Source: SZUA-365 sp964635845 (GTDB lineage: Bacteria > Bacteroidota > Ignavibacteria > SZUA-365). From it: a DNA stretch of 49,531 nt. The translations under genes and the position numbers were made by a program. The notes beneath the pieces are model-generated. The model was not told the DNA's origin, did not search any database, and worked only from the letters and a program-made list of their open reading frames with translations. Shown one piece after another: positions 32,746 to 41,172 of the stretch (its first letter is position 1; the number at the start of each line of letters is the position of its first letter). The stretch lies in NCBI GenBank assembly GCA_964635845.1, contig CAZWNO010000017.1:1-49531 (forward strand). Reading direction: 5' to 3'.

Positions 32746-33219
32746 TTACACTGAAGCTGAAACTGTGGTAGCGGTACCGCCTGCCGCCTCGATTTTCTCT
32801 ATCGCGGTCGCACTGAATGCGTGTGCCGTGATCTGGAGTTTGCTCTTCAGATCTCCGTTGCCGAGGATCTTGACGAGAGCCCGGCGCTTCGACACGATGC
32901 CGGTCCTGTACAGCACCTCGGGAGTGATCACGCCGTCTGCGACGATGCCCTTGGCAACCATCTCCTCGAGCCGGGCGACGTTGATGCCCAGGTAGTCCTT
33001 CCGGTTGATGTTCGTGAATCCGAACTTCGGAAGGCGGCGCTGCAGCGGCATCTGCCCGCCTTCGAATCCCGGCTTGCTCTTGTAGCCGGAACGCGACTGT
33101 GCGCCCTTGTTGCCGCGCGTGGCCGTGCCGCCGCGGCCGCTGCCCTGGCCGCGGCCGAAACGCTTTTTCTTCTTCCTCGAACCCTCTGCGTAGCGCAGAT
33201 TACCTAAATGATTTGCCAT
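32746..33219 (-). CDS. rplO: Ribosomal protein L15
   Basis: The 157-residue protein starts LGNLRYAEGSRKKKKRFGRGQGSGRGGTATRGNKGAQSR-like, the Gly/Arg-rich extension of L15, and continues GFEGGQMPLQRRLPKFGF. It is located between rpmD and secY as usual. Confidence 0.97.
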   Translation of the reverse strand: MANHLGNLRYAEGSRKKKKRFGRGQGSGRGGTATRGNKGAQSRSGYKSKPGFEGGQMPLQRRLPKFGFTNINRKDYLGINVARLEEMVAKGIVADGVITPEVLYRTGIVSKRRALVKILGNGDLKSKLQITAHAFSATAIEKIEAAGGTATTVSASV

Positions 33220-33252
33220 GGTGTATTACCCGTTTTTCTTTTCTTTCACGCG

Positions 33253-33438
33253 TTACTCGGCAACCTCTTCCACCTTGACGAGATGGGCGACCCTGCGGAT
33301 CATGCCGCGGATCTGCGGAGTGTCGTTCTGCAGCACGAAGTGATTCGGACGGCCGAGACCGAGGGCTTCGATCGTGCGCTTCTGGTTCTCCAGACGGCCG
33401 ATCACGCTGCGTACCTGTGTGATTTTTAGCTTCGCCAT
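33253..33438 (-). CDS. rpmD: Ribosomal protein L30
   Basis: The 61-residue protein reads MAKLKITQVRSVIGRLENQ, followed by RTIEALGLGRPNHFVLQNDTPQIRGMIRRVAHLV, the normal bacterial L30. I chose the ATG at 33436-33438; an upstream ATG in the frame overlaps the end of rpsE. The gene lies 17 bases after rpsE. Confidence 0.96.
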   Translation of the reverse strand: MAKLKITQVRSVIGRLENQKRTIEALGLGRPNHFVLQNDTPQIRGMIRRVAHLVKVEEVAE

Positions 33439-33455
33439 TTCATTATCCGTTGAGA

Positions 33456-33977
33456 TCATTTACTCTGGGGTACCTGGGTGAAAACTTCCTGCATGCTCAT
33501 GCTGCGACGCTTCGCCATGCCGCGCGCGTCGACGAGACTCTCCAGAGCATCCATGGTCGCCTTGACCACGTTGTGCTGGTTCGAGGTGCCGAGAGATTTT
33601 GTCAGTATGTCCTCGATGCCGGCGGACTCGAGGACTGCACGGACGCCTCCGCCGGCGATCAGACCGGTACCGCGCGAGGCGGGCTTGAGAATGACGCGAC
33701 CCGCGCCGTAACGCCCGAGCACTTCGTGCGGGATCGTCCCGTTGATGATCGGGATGCGGATCACGCGCTTGCGCGCATCCTCGACGCCCTTCGAAATCGC
33801 GTCGGTCACTTCGTTGGCTTTTCCCAGACCGATGCCCACATGGCCGTTTCCGTCGCCGACGACGACGATGGCATTGAAGCTGAACCGCCGACCGCCTTTG
33901 ACAACCTTTGCCACTCGCTTGATCTGGACGAGCCGCTCTTTGAGTTCGAGCTCGCTTGCTTTAACGACTGTAGCCAA
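33456..33977 (-). CDS. rpsE: Ribosomal protein S5
   Basis: The 173-residue protein has the double-stranded-RNA-binding N-terminal part (RLVQIKRVAKVVKGGRRFSF, VVVGDGNGHVGIGLGKANEV) and the S5 C-terminal domain (GAGRVILKPASRGTGLIAGG). It acts in decoding accuracy and in mRNA entry. It follows rplR by 28 bases. Confidence 0.98.
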   Translation of the reverse strand: MATVVKASELELKERLVQIKRVAKVVKGGRRFSFNAIVVVGDGNGHVGIGLGKANEVTDAISKGVEDARKRVIRIPIINGTIPHEVLGRYGAGRVILKPASRGTGLIAGGGVRAVLESAGIEDILTKSLGTSNQHNVVKATMDALESLVDARGMAKRRSMSMQEVFTQVPQSK

Positions 33978-34005
33978 GAATCACTCCTTCTGCTATCCGT
34001 GCTGA

Positions 34006-34380
34006 TTAAAATTGTAAACCACCTTCGCGGGCACCCTCGGCGACGGCCTTGATGCGGCCGTGGTACAGGTATCCGTTGCGATCGAACACCACTGTGGTGA
34101 TGTTCCTGGACTGTGCGAGCTCGGCGATGGCCTTTCCCACCAGATGCGCGCGCGCGACCTTGCTTTCCGCCGCCTTCACTTCGGCGGCGAGAGCCTTGGA
34201 TTTCGTGGACACGGCGCCGAGGGAAACGCCGGTCGTGTCGTCGATCAGCTGCGCATACATGTGGTTCAGGCTGCGATAGACCGACAGGCGCGGGAGTTCG
34301 GGAGTTCCGTATATTTTTTTCCGGATACGGATTTTCCGCTTATCCCTCGTCGTATACTTCTTCACTTTGCGAATGGACAT
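34006..34380 (-). CDS. rplR: Ribosomal protein L18
   Basis: The 124-residue protein begins with a basic arm (RKVKKYTTRDKRKIRIRKKIYG) and continues LPRLSVYRSLNHMYAQLIDD and the VGKAIAELAQSRNITTVVFDRNGYLYHGRIKA end. It binds 5S rRNA with L5. It follows rplF by 39 bases. Confidence 0.97.
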   Translation of the reverse strand: MSIRKVKKYTTRDKRKIRIRKKIYGTPELPRLSVYRSLNHMYAQLIDDTTGVSLGAVSTKSKALAAEVKAAESKVARAHLVGKAIAELAQSRNITTVVFDRNGYLYHGRIKAVAEGAREGGLQF

Positions 34381-34419
34381 GGTCTCTGCTCCGATATCAA
34401 CTGCTCGTCAATACTTCAA

Positions 34420-34959
34420 TTACGATTTCGCGGTCTTGCCGGCCTTGCGGCGGATGATCTCACCGGCGTATTTGATGCCCTTGCCCTTGTACGGCTCCGG
34501 CGGACGCACGGCGCGGATTTTCGCGGTCATCTGCCCCACCAGCTGCTTGTCGATGCCGCTGATGTGCAGCTGCGTCGGCGTCGGCGCCTCGAAAGTAATG
34601 CCCTTGGGCGGGATGAACGCCAACTGATGCGAGAATCCGATATTCAGGATCAGGTTGCCACCGAAGAGCTCGACCTTGTAGCCCACACCGACCAGCTCCA
34701 GCGTCTTCTTGTACCCTTCGGTGACGCCTACCACCATATTCTGGATATTCGCACGCGTGGTACCGTGCAGCGCACGGTGCATCTTGAGGTCGGAGGGACG
34801 CGTCACGCCCACCTGGCCGTCCTCGATTGACACGCTCATATCCTTGTGGATGGGCGTTCGCAGCTCACCTTTGGGTCCCTTGACCGTCAGGATGCCGTCC
34901 TTCAGCGTTGCGGTGACACCGGCGGGGAGCACAACGGGATTTTTACCTACTCTGGACAC
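34420..34959 (-). CDS. rplF: Ribosomal protein L6 (GTG start)
   Basis: The 179-residue protein starts (V/M)SRVGKNPVVLPAGVTATL and has the two L6 domains, with GYKKTLELVGVGYKVELFG and PEPYKGKGIKYAGEIIRRK at the end. The start is a GTG at 34957-34959, preceded by AAGGAG 7 bases upstream, which is a good ribosome site and fits the family start. It is near the factor-binding site of the 50S. Confidence 0.96.
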   Translation of the reverse strand: MSRVGKNPVVLPAGVTATLKDGILTVKGPKGELRTPIHKDMSVSIEDGQVGVTRPSDLKMHRALHGTTRANIQNMVVGVTEGYKKTLELVGVGYKVELFGGNLILNIGFSHQLAFIPPKGITFEAPTPTQLHISGIDKQLVGQMTAKIRAVRPPEPYKGKGIKYAGEIIRRKAGKTAKS

Positions 34960-34984
34960 GTAACAACTCCTTGTCGATTGATCT

Positions 34985-35377
34985 TTACCAGATTCTGCAC
35001 AGTACTTCGCCGCCGACATTCTGCTGGCGGGCCTGTGCGTCGGTGAGCAGCCCGCGCGGCGTCGAAACGACCGTCACCCCGAGGCCGTTCAGCGTGCGGG
35101 GAATTTCCTGCGCCGGGGAATACTTGCGCAGTCCCGGAGTGCTGATACGCTCGAGGCCTTCGATCACGGAATTCCCATCCTTCCCGTAACGCAGGTAGAT
35201 GCGGATGGTGCCCTGCGGGGAATCCTGCAGGAGGGAGAAACCGTTGATGAAATTCTGCTTGTACAGAATCTCCGCCAGACTGACTTTCATCTTCGAGGCT
35301 GGAATTTCAACCTGTTTGTGATGGGCGCGCACGGCGTTGCGGATGCGCGTGAGGAAATCTGCGATGGGATCTGTCAT
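34985..35377 (-). CDS. rpsH: Ribosomal protein S8
   Basis: The 130-residue protein begins MTDPIADFLTRIRNAVRAHH and contains the C-terminal core ERISTPGLRKYSPAQEIPRTLNGLGVTVVSTPRG. It binds 16S rRNA helix 21 and often represses the spc operon. It follows rpsN by 27 bases. Confidence 0.98.
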   Translation of the reverse strand: MTDPIADFLTRIRNAVRAHHKQVEIPASKMKVSLAEILYKQNFINGFSLLQDSPQGTIRIYLRYGKDGNSVIEGLERISTPGLRKYSPAQEIPRTLNGLGVTVVSTPRGLLTDAQARQQNVGGEVLCRIW

Positions 35378-35404
35378 GATGATCTCTATTCGGTATAAAC
35401 GTGA

Positions 35405-35590
35405 TTACCAGCTTGCCTTGCGCACGCCCGGGATTTTCCCTTCCAGCGCGAGTTCGCGGAAACACAGACGGCACAGCCCGAACCTGCGGTAATACGCACG
35501 GGCCCGACCGCAGCGGAGGCAGCGGTTGTATCCACGCACAGCAAATTTCTGTTTTTTCTTGGACTTGACAATCAGAGATGTACGAGCCAC
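35405..35590 (-). CDS. rpsN: Ribosomal protein S14, zinc-binding form
   Basis: The 61-residue protein has the zinc ribbon CLRC...CRLC (Cys24, Cys27, Cys40, Cys43), so it is the short C+ form (type Z). It starts MARTSLIVKSKKKQKFAVRG. It lies between rplE and rpsH, its usual place in the spc operon. Confidence 0.97.
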   Translation of the reverse strand: MARTSLIVKSKKKQKFAVRGYNRCLRCGRARAYYRRFGLCRLCFRELALEGKIPGVRKASW

Positions 35591-35619
35591 TGTACTGTCC
35601 TTCTTCTAACTTTTAACGA

Positions 35620-36258
35620 TTACGCTTGGGCGACTTCTTTTTTCCGGAACGGCAGCCCCAGATGCTCGAGCAGAGCCTTGGCTTCCTCATCCGTCTTCGC
35701 GGTGGTCACGATCGTGACGTCCATGCCGAAAATACGCGCGATTTTGTCGACGTCGATTTCCGGAAAGATGATCTGCTCCTTGACGCCCATGGTGTAATTG
35801 CCGCGGCCGTCGAAGGACTTGTCCGACACGCCGCGAAAATCACGGATGCGCGGAATGGCGGTGCTGATGAAACGATCCAGAAATTCGTACATGCGCGCGC
35901 TGCGGAGCGTGACACGCAGACCGATCTGCATGTTCTCGCGGAGCTTGAAATTGGAGATGCTCTTCTTGGCCTTGGTGATGACCACCTTCTGGCCCGTGAT
36001 GGTCTCCAGATCCTCCGCCGCCTGTTCGAGTATCTTGGCGTCCTGAATCGCGTCGCCCAGCCCCATATTGACGCAGACTTTCTCCAGCCGCGGCACCTGC
36101 ATGACGCTCTTGTAGGAGAACTGCTTCATCATCTCGGGGACGATCGTTTCCTTGTAGCGATCGAAAAGGCGGAGATTCTCGATGGGATCGTCGCCGAATT
36201 CTTTCACCTTCGCCGCGGATTTTGCCGCAGCGTCCTGTTTCTTTGTTTTCGATGCCAT
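35620..36258 (-). CDS. rplE: Ribosomal protein L5 with N-terminal extension
   Basis: The 212-residue protein contains the L5 core (YKSVMQVPRLEKVCVNMGLG, TGQKVVITKAKKSISNFKLRENMQIGLRVTLR-like segment, NYTMGVKEQIIFPEID). The first 35 or so residues (MASKTKKQDAAAKSAAKVKEFG...) are an extra Lys/Ala-rich extension; typical bacterial L5 has about 180 residues. It binds 5S rRNA and the P-site tRNA. It follows rplX by 27 bases. Confidence 0.96.
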   Translation of the reverse strand: MASKTKKQDAAAKSAAKVKEFGDDPIENLRLFDRYKETIVPEMMKQFSYKSVMQVPRLEKVCVNMGLGDAIQDAKILEQAAEDLETITGQKVVITKAKKSISNFKLRENMQIGLRVTLRSARMYEFLDRFISTAIPRIRDFRGVSDKSFDGRGNYTMGVKEQIIFPEIDVDKIARIFGMDVTIVTTAKTDEEAKALLEHLGLPFRKKEVAQA

Positions 36259-36285
36259 GTTCTCTGACTGTAGTATCGTTTGAGA

Positions 36286-36612
36286 TTATTCGATTGTCTC
36301 GCCCGTGGCGACGCTGCGGCGGACGAGCCGGGTCTTTCCCGTGTTCTCGTCGATGATCGCGGCCTTGCCCACGCGCGTCGGCTCGTTGCTCTTCGGATCG
36401 AGCAGCATCACGTTGGAGACGTGAATCGGAGCTTCCTGCCGGGTGATGCCGCCCTGCGGGTTGGTCTGCGTCGGTCGACGGTGGCGGCTGACGAGATTGA
36501 CCCCTTCGACGATGATGCGCTGCTTCTCGGGATATACTCGCAGCACCTTGCCGGTCTTCCCCTTGGAGTTGCCCGCAATCACCATCACCATATCGCTTTT
36601 CTTGATCTTCAT
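36286..36612 (-). CDS. rplX: Ribosomal protein L24
   Basis: The 108-residue protein starts MKIKKSDMVMVIAGNSKGKTG with the KOW motif KGKTGKVLRVYPEKQRIIVEGVN and later RVGKAAIIDENTGKTRLVR. It is an assembly starter protein of the 50S subunit. It follows rplN by 29 bases. Confidence 0.97.
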   Translation of the reverse strand: MKIKKSDMVMVIAGNSKGKTGKVLRVYPEKQRIIVEGVNLVSRHRRPTQTNPQGGITRQEAPIHVSNVMLLDPKSNEPTRVGKAAIIDENTGKTRLVRRSVATGETIE

Positions 36613-36641
36613 TTCATTTCGCGTATTACGTGGAAAAACAA

Positions 36642-37010
36642 TTACAGGACTTCAGGTGCCAACGACACGATTTTCATGAACGCCTTATCGCGAAGCTCGC
36701 GCGCAACCGGTCCGAAGATTCGCGTGCCGCGCGGCTCGAGGTTCTGATTTATCAGCACCGCCGCATTTTCGTCGAAGCGGATATACGAACCGTCGGGACG
36801 GCGATACTCCTTTTTCGTGCGGACGATCACGGCCTTGGAGACTTCCCCCTTCTTCACCGCGCCGCCGGGAATGGCGGACTTCACCGTGACGACCACGATG
36901 TCGCCCACGGTGGCGTAACGCCGGCCCGAACCGCCGAGAACGCGGATACAGCGGATTTTCTTTGCGCCGGAGTTATCGGCCGCGACTAGATTGGTTTCTT
37001 CCTGGATCAT
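36642..37010 (-). CDS. rplN: Ribosomal protein L14
   Basis: The 122-residue protein begins MIQEETNLVAADNSGAKKIRCIRVLGGSG and has KGEVSKAVIVRTKKEYRRPDGSYIRFDENAAVLI and GTRIFGPVARELR. It is at the interface between subunits. It follows rpsQ by 17 bases. Confidence 0.98.
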   Translation of the reverse strand: MIQEETNLVAADNSGAKKIRCIRVLGGSGRRYATVGDIVVVTVKSAIPGGAVKKGEVSKAVIVRTKKEYRRPDGSYIRFDENAAVLINQNLEPRGTRIFGPVARELRDKAFMKIVSLAPEVL

Positions 37011-37027
37011 CGGTATTACCTACGGTT

Positions 37028-37309
37028 TTATCGTGCACGTTCAACGATTTCAACAAGACGCCAGCGCTTGTTCTTGCTCAGCGGACGCGTTTCCATGATC
37101 AGCACCTTGTCTCCCATTCCCGCGACCGCATGCTCGTCGTGGACGAGGAATCGCTTGGTCGTCGTGAAGTACTTCTTGTACAGAGGATGCGGAACCTGGC
37201 GCTCGATCGAGACGGTGATCGTCTTGTTCATTTTCGTCGACACGACGATGCCCACGCGCGTCTTGCGGTGCTTGCGCGTCAGGGGCGTTGTTTCCTGTGC
37301 AGTAGCCAT
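37028..37309 (-). CDS. rpsQ: Ribosomal protein S17
   Basis: The 93-residue protein has an OB fold with KTRVGIVVSTKMNKTITVSIERQ and HDEHAVAGMGDKVLIMETRPLSKNKRWRLVEIV. It binds 16S rRNA near the 5' domain. It stands 2 bases after rpmC. Confidence 0.97.
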   Translation of the reverse strand: MATAQETTPLTRKHRKTRVGIVVSTKMNKTITVSIERQVPHPLYKKYFTTTKRFLVHDEHAVAGMGDKVLIMETRPLSKNKRWRLVEIVERAR

Positions 37310-37311
37310 AA

Positions 37312-37515
37312 TTATTGTTGTTCTCCGCTAAGTTCGCGTTCTCTCAGGATGGTCTTCAGCCGGGCGATTTCCTTGCGCGCCTTTTCGATCTGCGCCGTGT
37401 TGGTGAGCTGCGAACTCGCGAGCTGAAACTGCAAGGTTACGATGCTGTCATGACTCTCCGCGAGCCGATCACGGATCTCCTGATTGGTCAGCTGTCGAAT
37501 TTCTGTTGCCTTCAT
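37312..37515 (-). CDS. rpmC: Ribosomal protein L29
   Basis: The 67-residue protein reads MKATEIRQLTNQEIRDRLAE and continues QFQLASSQLTNTAQIEKARKEIARLKTILRER, the two-helix L29. It sits at the peptide tunnel exit. It follows rplP by 14 bases. Confidence 0.96.
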   Translation of the reverse strand: MKATEIRQLTNQEIRDRLAESHDSIVTLQFQLASSQLTNTAQIEKARKEIARLKTILRERELSGEQQ

Positions 37516-37529
37516 TGTTCTCTTCCGCC

Positions 37530-37936
37530 TTATTCGCCAGAGTAATCCGGACGGGTTACGATTTTCACTTTGATCGGGAGCTTGTGCGCGGCCAGCTGCA
37601 GCGCTTCATGCGCGACGTCGCGGGGCACCCCGTCCACCTCGAACATGACGCGGCCGGGCTTTATCACGGCGACCCAGAGTTCAGGAGCGCCCTTTCCCTT
37701 TCCNNNNNNNNNNAAACGGGCTTGTCCGGGAAAATGCGGATCCAGACCTTTCCGTCGCGTTTCATTCGGCGCGTCAGCGCAACACGGGCGGCCTCGATCT
37801 GGCGCGCGGTGATCCATCCGGGTTCCATCGCCTTCAGTCCGAAGGAGCCGAAGGACACCGCGGAACCGCGGAATGCCTTGCCGCGCATGCGACCGCGCTG
37901 CTGTTTTCTGAACTTTACTCTTTTCGGCATTAACAT
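37530..37936 (-). CDS. rplP: Ribosomal protein L16 with a short sequence gap
   Basis: The protein starts MLMPKRVKFRKQQRGRMRGK and runs normally to WIRIFPDKPV, then a 10-N gap, then GKGKGAPELWVAVIKPGR to the end. In E. coli L16 nine residues lie between these points (TEKPLAVRM), so about 26 bases are probably missing. The true frame is open after that correction, and nothing suggests a real defect. The gap removes the Arg81 region. The ATG at 37934-37936 is preceded by AGAAGGA at a good distance. Confidence 0.9.
37704..37713. other. 10-N gap inside rplP
   Basis: Ten N replace a stretch whose length should be about 26 bases, based on L16 conservation and on frame (needed length is 2 modulo 3). 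Confidence 0.9.
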
Positions 37937-37976
37937 GGGTCAAATCCTTCTTCAATGCAGTTCGTGATAACCCGGA

Positions 37977-38630
37977 TTACATCCGCGCGGCAGGGCTCGC
38001 CTTGGAACCGAGCACCTCGCCCTTGCAGATCCAGACCTTGACCCCGATGGTGCCGTAGATGGTCTTGGCGGTCGCCTGGGCATAATCGATATTGGAGCGC
38101 AGTGTATGCAGGGGGATACGGCCGTCCTTGTACTGCTCGGTACGCGACATCTCCGCGCCGCCGAGGCGGCCGGCGCACATGATGCGCACCCCGTCGGCAC
38201 CCATGCGCATGGCCGCGGTGATCGCCGACTTCATCGCACGGCGGAACGAAACCCGGCCTTCAAGCTGGTTCGCGATGTTCTCCGCGACGAGAAACGAGTC
38301 GAGTTCCGGGCGCTTGATTTCCGAAATCAGGATCTTCACATCCTTGTTCGTGACCTTCTTCAGCTCTTCTTCGAGCTGGGCGATCTCCTTCCCGCTCTTG
38401 CCGATCACGACGCCGGGACGGGAGGTATGAATCGCGAGGACGACGCGCTTCGGTGTGCGCTCGATGATGATCCGCGAGATACCGGCCTTGCGGAGGCGGT
38501 TGCGGATGTAATTGCGGATCATCAGATCCTCGTCCAGCTTCACCGCGAAGGTACGCTCATCATACCAGTTGGCATCCCACTCACGGGTGATACCAAGGCG
38601 AATTCCAATTGGATTAGTCTTCTGGCCCAA
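37977..38630 (-). CDS. rpsC: Ribosomal protein S3
   Basis: The 217-residue protein starts MGQKTNPIGIRLGITREWDANWYDERTFA and has the KH domain with PGVVIGKSGKEIAQLEEEL and the C-terminal domain with VSFRRAMKSAITAAMRMGADGVRI. It lies at the mRNA entry channel. It follows rplV by 18 bases. Confidence 0.98.
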   Translation of the reverse strand: MGQKTNPIGIRLGITREWDANWYDERTFAVKLDEDLMIRNYIRNRLRKAGISRIIIERTPKRVVLAIHTSRPGVVIGKSGKEIAQLEEELKKVTNKDVKILISEIKRPELDSFLVAENIANQLEGRVSFRRAMKSAITAAMRMGADGVRIMCAGRLGGAEMSRTEQYKDGRIPLHTLRSNIDYAQATAKTIYGTIGVKVWICKGEVLGSKASPAARM

Positions 38631-38648
38631 AATGCTTCTCCTGCTTGC

Positions 38649-39008
38649 CTACTCGATTTCGGAAACGACGATGGTGAGATGGTTCGTCCGCTTGCGGATG
38701 CGGAATGCCCGTCCCATGGGCGCGGGGAGGATGCGCTTCTGCGCGGGACCGCCGTCGACGGTGATCGTCTTCACCACGACTGTCTCGGGATTGATGCGAC
38801 CGCCGTCCTTGGCGTTGATCAGATTCGACACCGCCGAGCGCAGTGTCAGCTCGCACACCTTGGAGGCGTGCTTCGGCGAATAATGCAGGATATCCAGGGC
38901 ATCCTCGACGGACTTGCCGCGAATCTGATCCGCCACCAGACGCATCTTTCTGGGGGACCCCGGTATATGACGCTTGATTGCGCGTGCTTCCAGACTCATA
39001 ACGTTCAC
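38649..39008 (-). CDS. rplV: Ribosomal protein L22
   Basis: The 119-residue protein has EARAIKRHIPGSPRKMRLVADQIRGKSV and the tunnel loop with GPAQKRILPAPMGRAFRIRKRTNHLTIVV. A second ATG three codons in (38997-38999) is an equally likely start. It follows rpsS by 12 bases. Confidence 0.96.
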   Translation of the reverse strand: MNVMSLEARAIKRHIPGSPRKMRLVADQIRGKSVEDALDILHYSPKHASKVCELTLRSAVSNLINAKDGGRINPETVVVKTITVDGGPAQKRILPAPMGRAFRIRKRTNHLTIVVSEIE

Positions 39009-39020
39009 CTGTTCTCCAGC

Positions 39021-39302
39021 TTATCGAGAAGATTTTTCTGCTTTTCCACCGGGGTGGCTGCGGAAGATCCGCGTCGGCGAAAATTCGCCGAGCTTGTGCC
39101 CGATCATGTTTTCCTGCACGTACACGGGAATGAACTTGTTGCCGTTGTGCACCGCGAAGGTGTGACCGATGAAGTCCGGCGGAATCGTGCAGCGGCGCGC
39201 CCACGTTTTGATGACGCGCTTCTGGTTGGTCCTGTTGAGTTCGTCAACCTTGTGGGCCAACTTCTCGTCAATAAACGGTCCTTTCTTGAGCGAACGTGCC
39301 AT
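39021..39302 (-). CDS. rpsS: Ribosomal protein S19
   Basis: The 93-residue protein reads MARSLKKGPFIDEKLAHKV and later TWARRCTIPPDFIGHTFAVHNG and MIGHKLGEFSPTR. The ATG at 39300-39302 shares one base with the rplB stop (TAATG), so it is coupled. It is in the head of the 30S. Confidence 0.97.
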   Translation of the reverse strand: MARSLKKGPFIDEKLAHKVDELNRTNQKRVIKTWARRCTIPPDFIGHTFAVHNGNKFIPVYVQENMIGHKLGEFSPTRIFRSHPGGKAEKSSR

Positions 39303-40141
39303 TATTTCTTCTTCCGCGACTTGATGATGTACTTGTTCGACAGATTCTTCTTCTTCCGCGTTTTCAGACCCTTCGCGTACTTGCCCCAGGGCGACACGGG
39401 ATGCTGGCGGCCGCCGCCGGACTTCGACTTTCCTTCGCCGCCGCCGTTGGGGTGATCGACCGGATTCATGCACATGCCGCGTACATGCGGGCGCTTTCCG
39501 CGCCAGCGGCTGCGGCCGGCCTTGCCCCAGGAGATGTTCTCGTGCGTCTTGTTGCCGACGACGCCGAGCGTGGCGTAGCATTCCAGGCGCACGAGCCGCA
39601 CTTCACCTGAAGGGAGCTTGATGTGCGCGTACTGGCCTTCCTTCGCCACCAGCTGCGCGGCGTTGCCCGCGCTGCGGGCGATCTGGCCGCCCTTGCCCGG
39701 TTTGACCTCGATGCAGTGGATGAACGAGCCGACCGGGATGTTCTGCAGGGGCAGCGCGTTGGCATCCTTGATTTCCGCCTGGGGACCTGCATTGATCTGA
39801 TCGCCGACCTTCAGTCCGTCGGGCGCGAGGATATAGCGTTTCTCACCGTCGGCGTACACGATCAGGGCGATGAACGCCGTACGGTTCGGATCGTACTCGA
39901 TGGTTTCGACGCGGCCGGGAATGTCGATTTTGTTGCGCTTGAAATCGATGATGCGATACCGGCGCTTGTGACCACCGCCACGATGCCGGCTGGTGATCCG
40001 ACCCTGGCTGTTCCGGCCGCCGCTCTTGGAAAGCGGGGCGAGGAGGGATTTCTCCGGCGTCGTGCAGGTCACTTCCTCGAACGTCGAGATCGAGTAGAAC
40101 CGCGTCGCGGGGGTCATCGGGCGAAGTTTTCTGACAGCCAC
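39302..40141 (-). CDS. rplB: Ribosomal protein L2
   Basis: The 279-residue protein has the L2 core (SGGRNSQGRITSRHRGGGHKRRYRIIDF, LPLQNIPVGSFIHCIEV, RSAGNAAQLVAKEGQYAHIKLPSGEVRLV) and the conserved end GVCMNPVDHPNGGGEGKS-like segment (here MCMNPVDHPNGGGEGKS) with the catalytic-centre-adjacent His. It is essential for subunit association. A hairpin lies in the 88-base gap before it. Confidence 0.98.
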   Translation of the reverse strand: MAVRKLRPMTPATRFYSISTFEEVTCTTPEKSLLAPLSKSGGRNSQGRITSRHRGGGHKRRYRIIDFKRNKIDIPGRVETIEYDPNRTAFIALIVYADGEKRYILAPDGLKVGDQINAGPQAEIKDANALPLQNIPVGSFIHCIEVKPGKGGQIARSAGNAAQLVAKEGQYAHIKLPSGEVRLVRLECYATLGVVGNKTHENISWGKAGRSRWRGKRPHVRGMCMNPVDHPNGGGEGKSKSGGGRQHPVSPWGKYAKGLKTRKKKNLSNKYIIKSRKKK

Positions 40142-40195
40142 TGCTCGTTCCTTGTTTGATAATACTCGTTTACTTCAATTCACTTCCGGCAGACG

Positions 40196-40214
40196 GGCGC
40201 GATGCATTCGCGCC
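40196..40214 (-). other. Hairpin between rplW and rplB
   Basis: A perfect 7-bp stem (ggcgcga with tcgcgcc, 40196-40202 and 40208-40214) with loop tgcat in the 88-base rplW-rplB spacer. There is no U run on the minus strand, so it is not a terminator; an mRNA structure is possible. Confidence 0.5.
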
Positions 40215-40229
40215 GCCCCCGGCCGCGCC

Positions 40230-40517
40230 TTATGATTCCAGCAGCTCGATGCTCTGGCCTTCCTTCAGGGTGACGATTGCCTTCTTCCAGCTCGAACGGT
40301 TGCCGACCATGCGGCCGCGACGCGTGAACTGCGATTTGCGCTTGCCCTTGTACCGGATCGTGCGGATGCTCGCGATGTCGACCGAGAACCGCTTGGCGAT
40401 GGCGGCCGCGATCTCGATCTTGTTCGAATTGACATCCACTTCGAACGCGTACTGATGCTTCTCGCCCAGCGTGGTCATCTTCTCCGTGAGAATCGGGCGT
40501 TTGATGATGGTTTTCAT
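40230..40517 (-). CDS. rplW: Ribosomal protein L23
   Basis: The 95-residue protein has KRPILTEKMTTLGEKHQYAFEVDVNSNKIEIAAAIAKRFSV and the basic KGKRKSQFTRRGRMVGNR stretch. It is at the tunnel exit and binds trigger factor and SRP. It follows rplD by 14 bases. Confidence 0.97.
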   Translation of the reverse strand: MKTIIKRPILTEKMTTLGEKHQYAFEVDVNSNKIEIAAAIAKRFSVDIASIRTIRYKGKRKSQFTRRGRMVGNRSSWKKAIVTLKEGQSIELLES

Positions 40518-40531
40518 GGCATTCCGCTCAA

Positions 40532-41161
40532 TTAGATTTTCGTGAACGCTTCCTCGATCACCGGGAGCGCGCTCTTCTGAATCAGCAGCATCTGATTGTT
40601 CAGCACGTCGTAGGTCGAGGCTTTCGAGGCTTCACGGATTTCCAGCGTGGGGATGTTCCGTCCGGCAAGCCAAAGATTCTGATCGTATTCGGCGACGAGA
40701 AGCAGTGTCTTCGTGTTCTGCAGCGACAGGGCCTTCAGAATCGCCGCCACTTCGCGCGTCTTGCTGCCGGCGAGTTTGAAGTCCTCGACCACCATGATCT
40801 GCTGGTCGCTGGCCTTCATCGCGTAGGCGGATTTGCGGGCGAGCTGGCGCATCTTCGTCGGAAGCGCTTTCCGGTAGTTGCGCGGACGCGGACCGAACAC
40901 CGTACCGCCACCGACCCACAGCGGGGAACGCGAGGATCCGGCGCGCGCGGTGCCGCGGCCTTTCTGCCGCCACGGTTTGCGTCCGCCGCCGCGCACTTCC
41001 GCGCGCTCCTTGGTCTTGGACGTGCCCTGACGCTTGTTCCCGAGATGGATGCGCACCGCCTGGTAGACGACATGCGCATTGGGCTCAATTCCGAACACTG
41101 TCTCGTTCAGCGCGATTTCCTCGCTCTTTGCGCCCGCGGTTGTATATGCTTGAACGTTCAT
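40532..41161 (-). CDS. rplD: Ribosomal protein L4
   Basis: The 209-residue protein has the extended loop KTKERAEVRGGGRKPWRQKGRGTARAGSSRSP and GGTVFGPRPRNYRKALPTKMRQLARKSA. In E. coli L4 represses the S10 operon by attenuating transcription before rpsJ; a terminator-like hairpin stands in the same place here. It follows rplC by 11 bases. Confidence 0.97.
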   Translation of the reverse strand: MNVQAYTTAGAKSEEIALNETVFGIEPNAHVVYQAVRIHLGNKRQGTSKTKERAEVRGGGRKPWRQKGRGTARAGSSRSPLWVGGGTVFGPRPRNYRKALPTKMRQLARKSAYAMKASDQQIMVVEDFKLAGSKTREVAAILKALSLQNTKTLLLVAEYDQNLWLAGRNIPTLEIREASKASTYDVLNNQMLLIQKSALPVIEEAFTKI

Positions 41162-41172
41162 GATTCCAGCGA

